Position numbers and translations under genes: made by a program. The notes below the pieces were generated by a model, which had not been told where the DNA came from, did no database searches, and saw nothing but the letters and a program-made list of their open reading frames with translations. From Fulvivirga ulvae (GTDB lineage: Bacteria; Bacteroidota; Bacteroidia; Cytophagales; Cyclobacteriaceae), in the NCBI RefSeq assembly GCF_021389975.1, contig NZ_CP089981.1, positions 4,551,501 to 4,615,500 on the forward strand: a stretch of 64,000 nt of DNA. The letters run 5' to 3'. This document shows, in pieces, positions 62,732 to 64,000 of this stretch. The number at the start of each line of letters is the position of its first letter. Position 1 is the stretch's first letter.

Positions 62732-63625
62732 CTAATATAATTCGTCTAACGACAATTTCAGATATTTATTAATGGCCCTGAATGTGCTGCTAAAGCCTAT
62801 TAGCACTCCCACAACCAATAACGCCGCAAATAAAACCAATATTTTGTCAGTCTCCTGAAGTGTTTCCAGATCCTGGATTTTTCTATTGGCAAAATTCATT
62901 AATGCGTATAATCCTGCTGATGCCAGTACACCTGCCAGGGCTCCATGCATAGATGCTCTGTATAAGAATGGCTTCTGAATAAATGATGCTTTTGCGCCAA
63001 CGAGCTGCATACTTCTGATCAGGAATCTTTGAGAGAAGAGGGCCAGTTTAATCGTGTTATTGATAAGTATAACTACAGCTATTAAAAGTATAGCTGCAAA
63101 ACCAAGCAGGAAAACGCTTATCTTAGTCATATTATCATTGATAGAATCCACCAGGCTTTCTACATAAACAACTTCAAAAACACCGTTAATTTTTTCAATC
63201 TCTTCCTTGATGGTCTTTAACTTTTCGCTATCGTGAAACTCAGGAGCAATTCGCAGAATATATGCATCCCTAAGCGGGTTTTCACCTAAAAAATTGGTAA
63301 AGTCTTCACCGGTCTCTTCAATAAATTCTTTGGCCGCCTCTTCTTTGGAAACATAGCTGATCTGAACTTCATCATTTTTTTCTGCAGCGTAATCTTTTGA
63401 AGACAGTGTTTTTTGGATCTGTATCCTTTGGTTGTCCGTTATGCCTTTGTCAAGGTACACCTGGATTTCAATATTTTCCCGAATTAGCTGGGTGAGTTTG
63501 GTGGTATGCAAAAGGAGTAAACCAAAGAGTCCTATTACAAAAAGTGCCAGCGTAATGCTGAAAATTACACTTACATAAGGATAGCTTCCGAGTTTCTTCT
63601 TTTTTCTTACAGATTCTTTTTCCAC
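62732..63625 (-). CDS. ftsX: Cell-division protein FtsX
   Basis: The 297-residue protein has four membrane helices (about 20-43, 170-193, 215-240 and 262-285) and an extracytoplasmic domain between the first two with IQVYLDKGITD and ISYVSKEEAAKEFIEETGED, as in FtsX/permease proteins. It acts with the ATPase FtsE, not in this window, to control cell-wall hydrolases at division. It heads the ftsX-DUF3098-uppP-truB-ribF block. A TAAATTTG box lies on the minus strand upstream. Confidence 0.95.
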   Translation of the reverse strand: MEKESVRKKKKLGSYPYVSVIFSITLALFVIGLFGLLLLHTTKLTQLIRENIEIQVYLDKGITDNQRIQIQKTLSSKDYAAEKNDEVQISYVSKEEAAKEFIEETGEDFTNFLGENPLRDAYILRIAPEFHDSEKLKTIKEEIEKINGVFEVVYVESLVDSINDNMTKISVFLLGFAAILLIAVVILINNTIKLALFSQRFLIRSMQLVGAKASFIQKPFLYRASMHGALAGVLASAGLYALMNFANRKIQDLETLQETDKILVLFAALLVVGVLIGFSSTFRAINKYLKLSLDELY

Positions 63626-63642
63626 GAGGTTTTGAGTTCAGC

Positions 63643-63650
63643 CAAATTTA
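63643..63650 (-). promoter_or_regulatory. -7 box of the ftsX operon
   Basis: On the minus strand TAAATTTG is an exact TAnnTTTG match, 17 bp before the ftsX start codon. Confidence 0.5.
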
Positions 63651-63972
63651 GCAATTGTTAGCTAAGTTTTAAACCTTAAGGATGAAAATAAAGTCGAAAG
63701 TGCCGGGCTTCCGGCTTATCGCGGCAGAGAAGGCGCAGGGGAACGGTGAGCGACTTTGTGGGCTGCTGACTAAGGGGTGAAGCTGAATTTCCGGGGAGGC
63801 ATTAATATTTTAAATTCTTTGTTCGATGTAGACTTGTTAATAACAAGCAGCAAAGCAGGGACAAATCAGTATACGGCGATAGGACAGGGCTACTGATTTC
63901 AGGAAACCTAAACGCAAAGCCGTAAAAATGAAAAGCCCCTGGTTTGAAAGGCGGTACCAAAACAGGGGCTTT
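63651..63972. ncRNA. Candidate structured non-coding RNA region
   Basis: The 320 bp up to 63972 lack a gene but are G+C-rich compared with other intergenic DNA and hold nested inverted repeats: AAAGTCG (63690-63696) with CGACTTT (63751-63757) enclosing a GCCGG-GCTT-CCGGC hairpin; TACGGC (63873-63878) with GCCGTA (63920-63925); and a terminator-like AAAGCCCCTG/CAGGGGCTTT stem (63932-63972). The segment CAGGGC (63886-63891) then ACGCAAAGCC (63913-63922), 21 bases apart, resembles two conserved blocks of c-di-GMP-I riboswitches, but other required parts are not evident. A downstream plus-strand gene beyond the window could be its target. Confidence 0.35.
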
Positions 63973-64000
63973 AACACAAAAGTTATCAACTAACCTTTAA

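Noticed and set aside
63651..64000. tmRNA, RNase P RNA or SRP RNA in the right-hand tail
   Set aside because: None of their conserved segments (tag reading frame, P4 consensus, SRP loop) was found on either strand.

Overview
The window looks like a chromosomal segment of a gliding-type Bacteroidota bacterium (Cytophagales-like, moderate G+C). The evidence is a gldC gene, fused ccoN-ccoO oxidase subunits, TonB-dependent receptors with a carboxypeptidase-like N-terminal domain, PorT-type barrels, the ftsX/DUF3098/uppP/truB/ribF block, and promoters of the Bacteroidota type (-7 box TAnnTTTG). No rRNA, tRNA, CRISPR array, intact insertion sequence or prophage was seen.

Layout. 1-6.2 kb: an accessory cluster with a truncated Calx-beta surface protein, a formyltransferase-like enzyme, a signal-less periplasmic-binding-fold protein, a tail-collar (microcystin-dependent-protein type) protein, a small orphan and a tectonin-like propeller. 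6.6-12.6 kb: cbb3 cytochrome oxidase operon ccoNO-Q-P-G-H plus a SafE-like membrane protein. 12.6-14.9 kb: exported caspase-like protease with an outer-membrane barrel. 15-19.4 kb: acetyl-CoA hydrolase/CoA-transferase, a two-component pair whose response regulator is a receiver fused to a CRP/FNR body, and a universal stress protein. 20-24 kb: ICL/PEP-mutase-family protein, Ada, AraC regulator, SDR, DinB. 24.4-28.5 kb: lipoprotein facing a TonB receptor. 29-34.7 kb: small genes, hemN, hemolysin III, truncated globin. 34.7-40.4 kb: RND efflux operon. 41.2-45.2 kb: YceI-porin-YceI operon and a divergent barrel pair. 45.3-54.7 kb: SF1 helicase, M16 peptidase pair, DUF1206 protein, a nucleosidase-like protein and a fasciclin lipoprotein. 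55.2-64 kb: TonB receptor, gldC, 3-oxoacid CoA-transferase, ribF, truB, uppP, DUF3098, ftsX, and a structured non-coding tail.

The most striking signal is regulatory. Six promoters (cbb3 oxidase, acetyl-CoA hydrolase, universal stress protein, hemN, truncated globin, YceI-porin operon) each carry a TGA-N6-TCA operator of CRP/FNR type at fixed distance from a TAnnTTTG-like box. In four the operator centre is exactly 36.5 bp from the last G of the box; in two it is 58.5-59.5 bp. These correspond to class II and class I activator positions. The window also encodes a plausible regulator: a phospho-receiver/CRP fusion beside a PAS histidine kinase, with one of the operators lying just upstream of that kinase. 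Together they suggest a local microaerobic regulon covering terminal oxidase, oxygen-independent haem synthesis, globin, acetate/CoA metabolism, stress protein and YceI proteins.

Two genes, the histidine kinase and the caspase-like protease, are split by single-base shifts inside homopolymers (A9 and G7). Removing one base rejoins a full-length protein in each case, so assembly error, phase variation or slippage must be distinguished.
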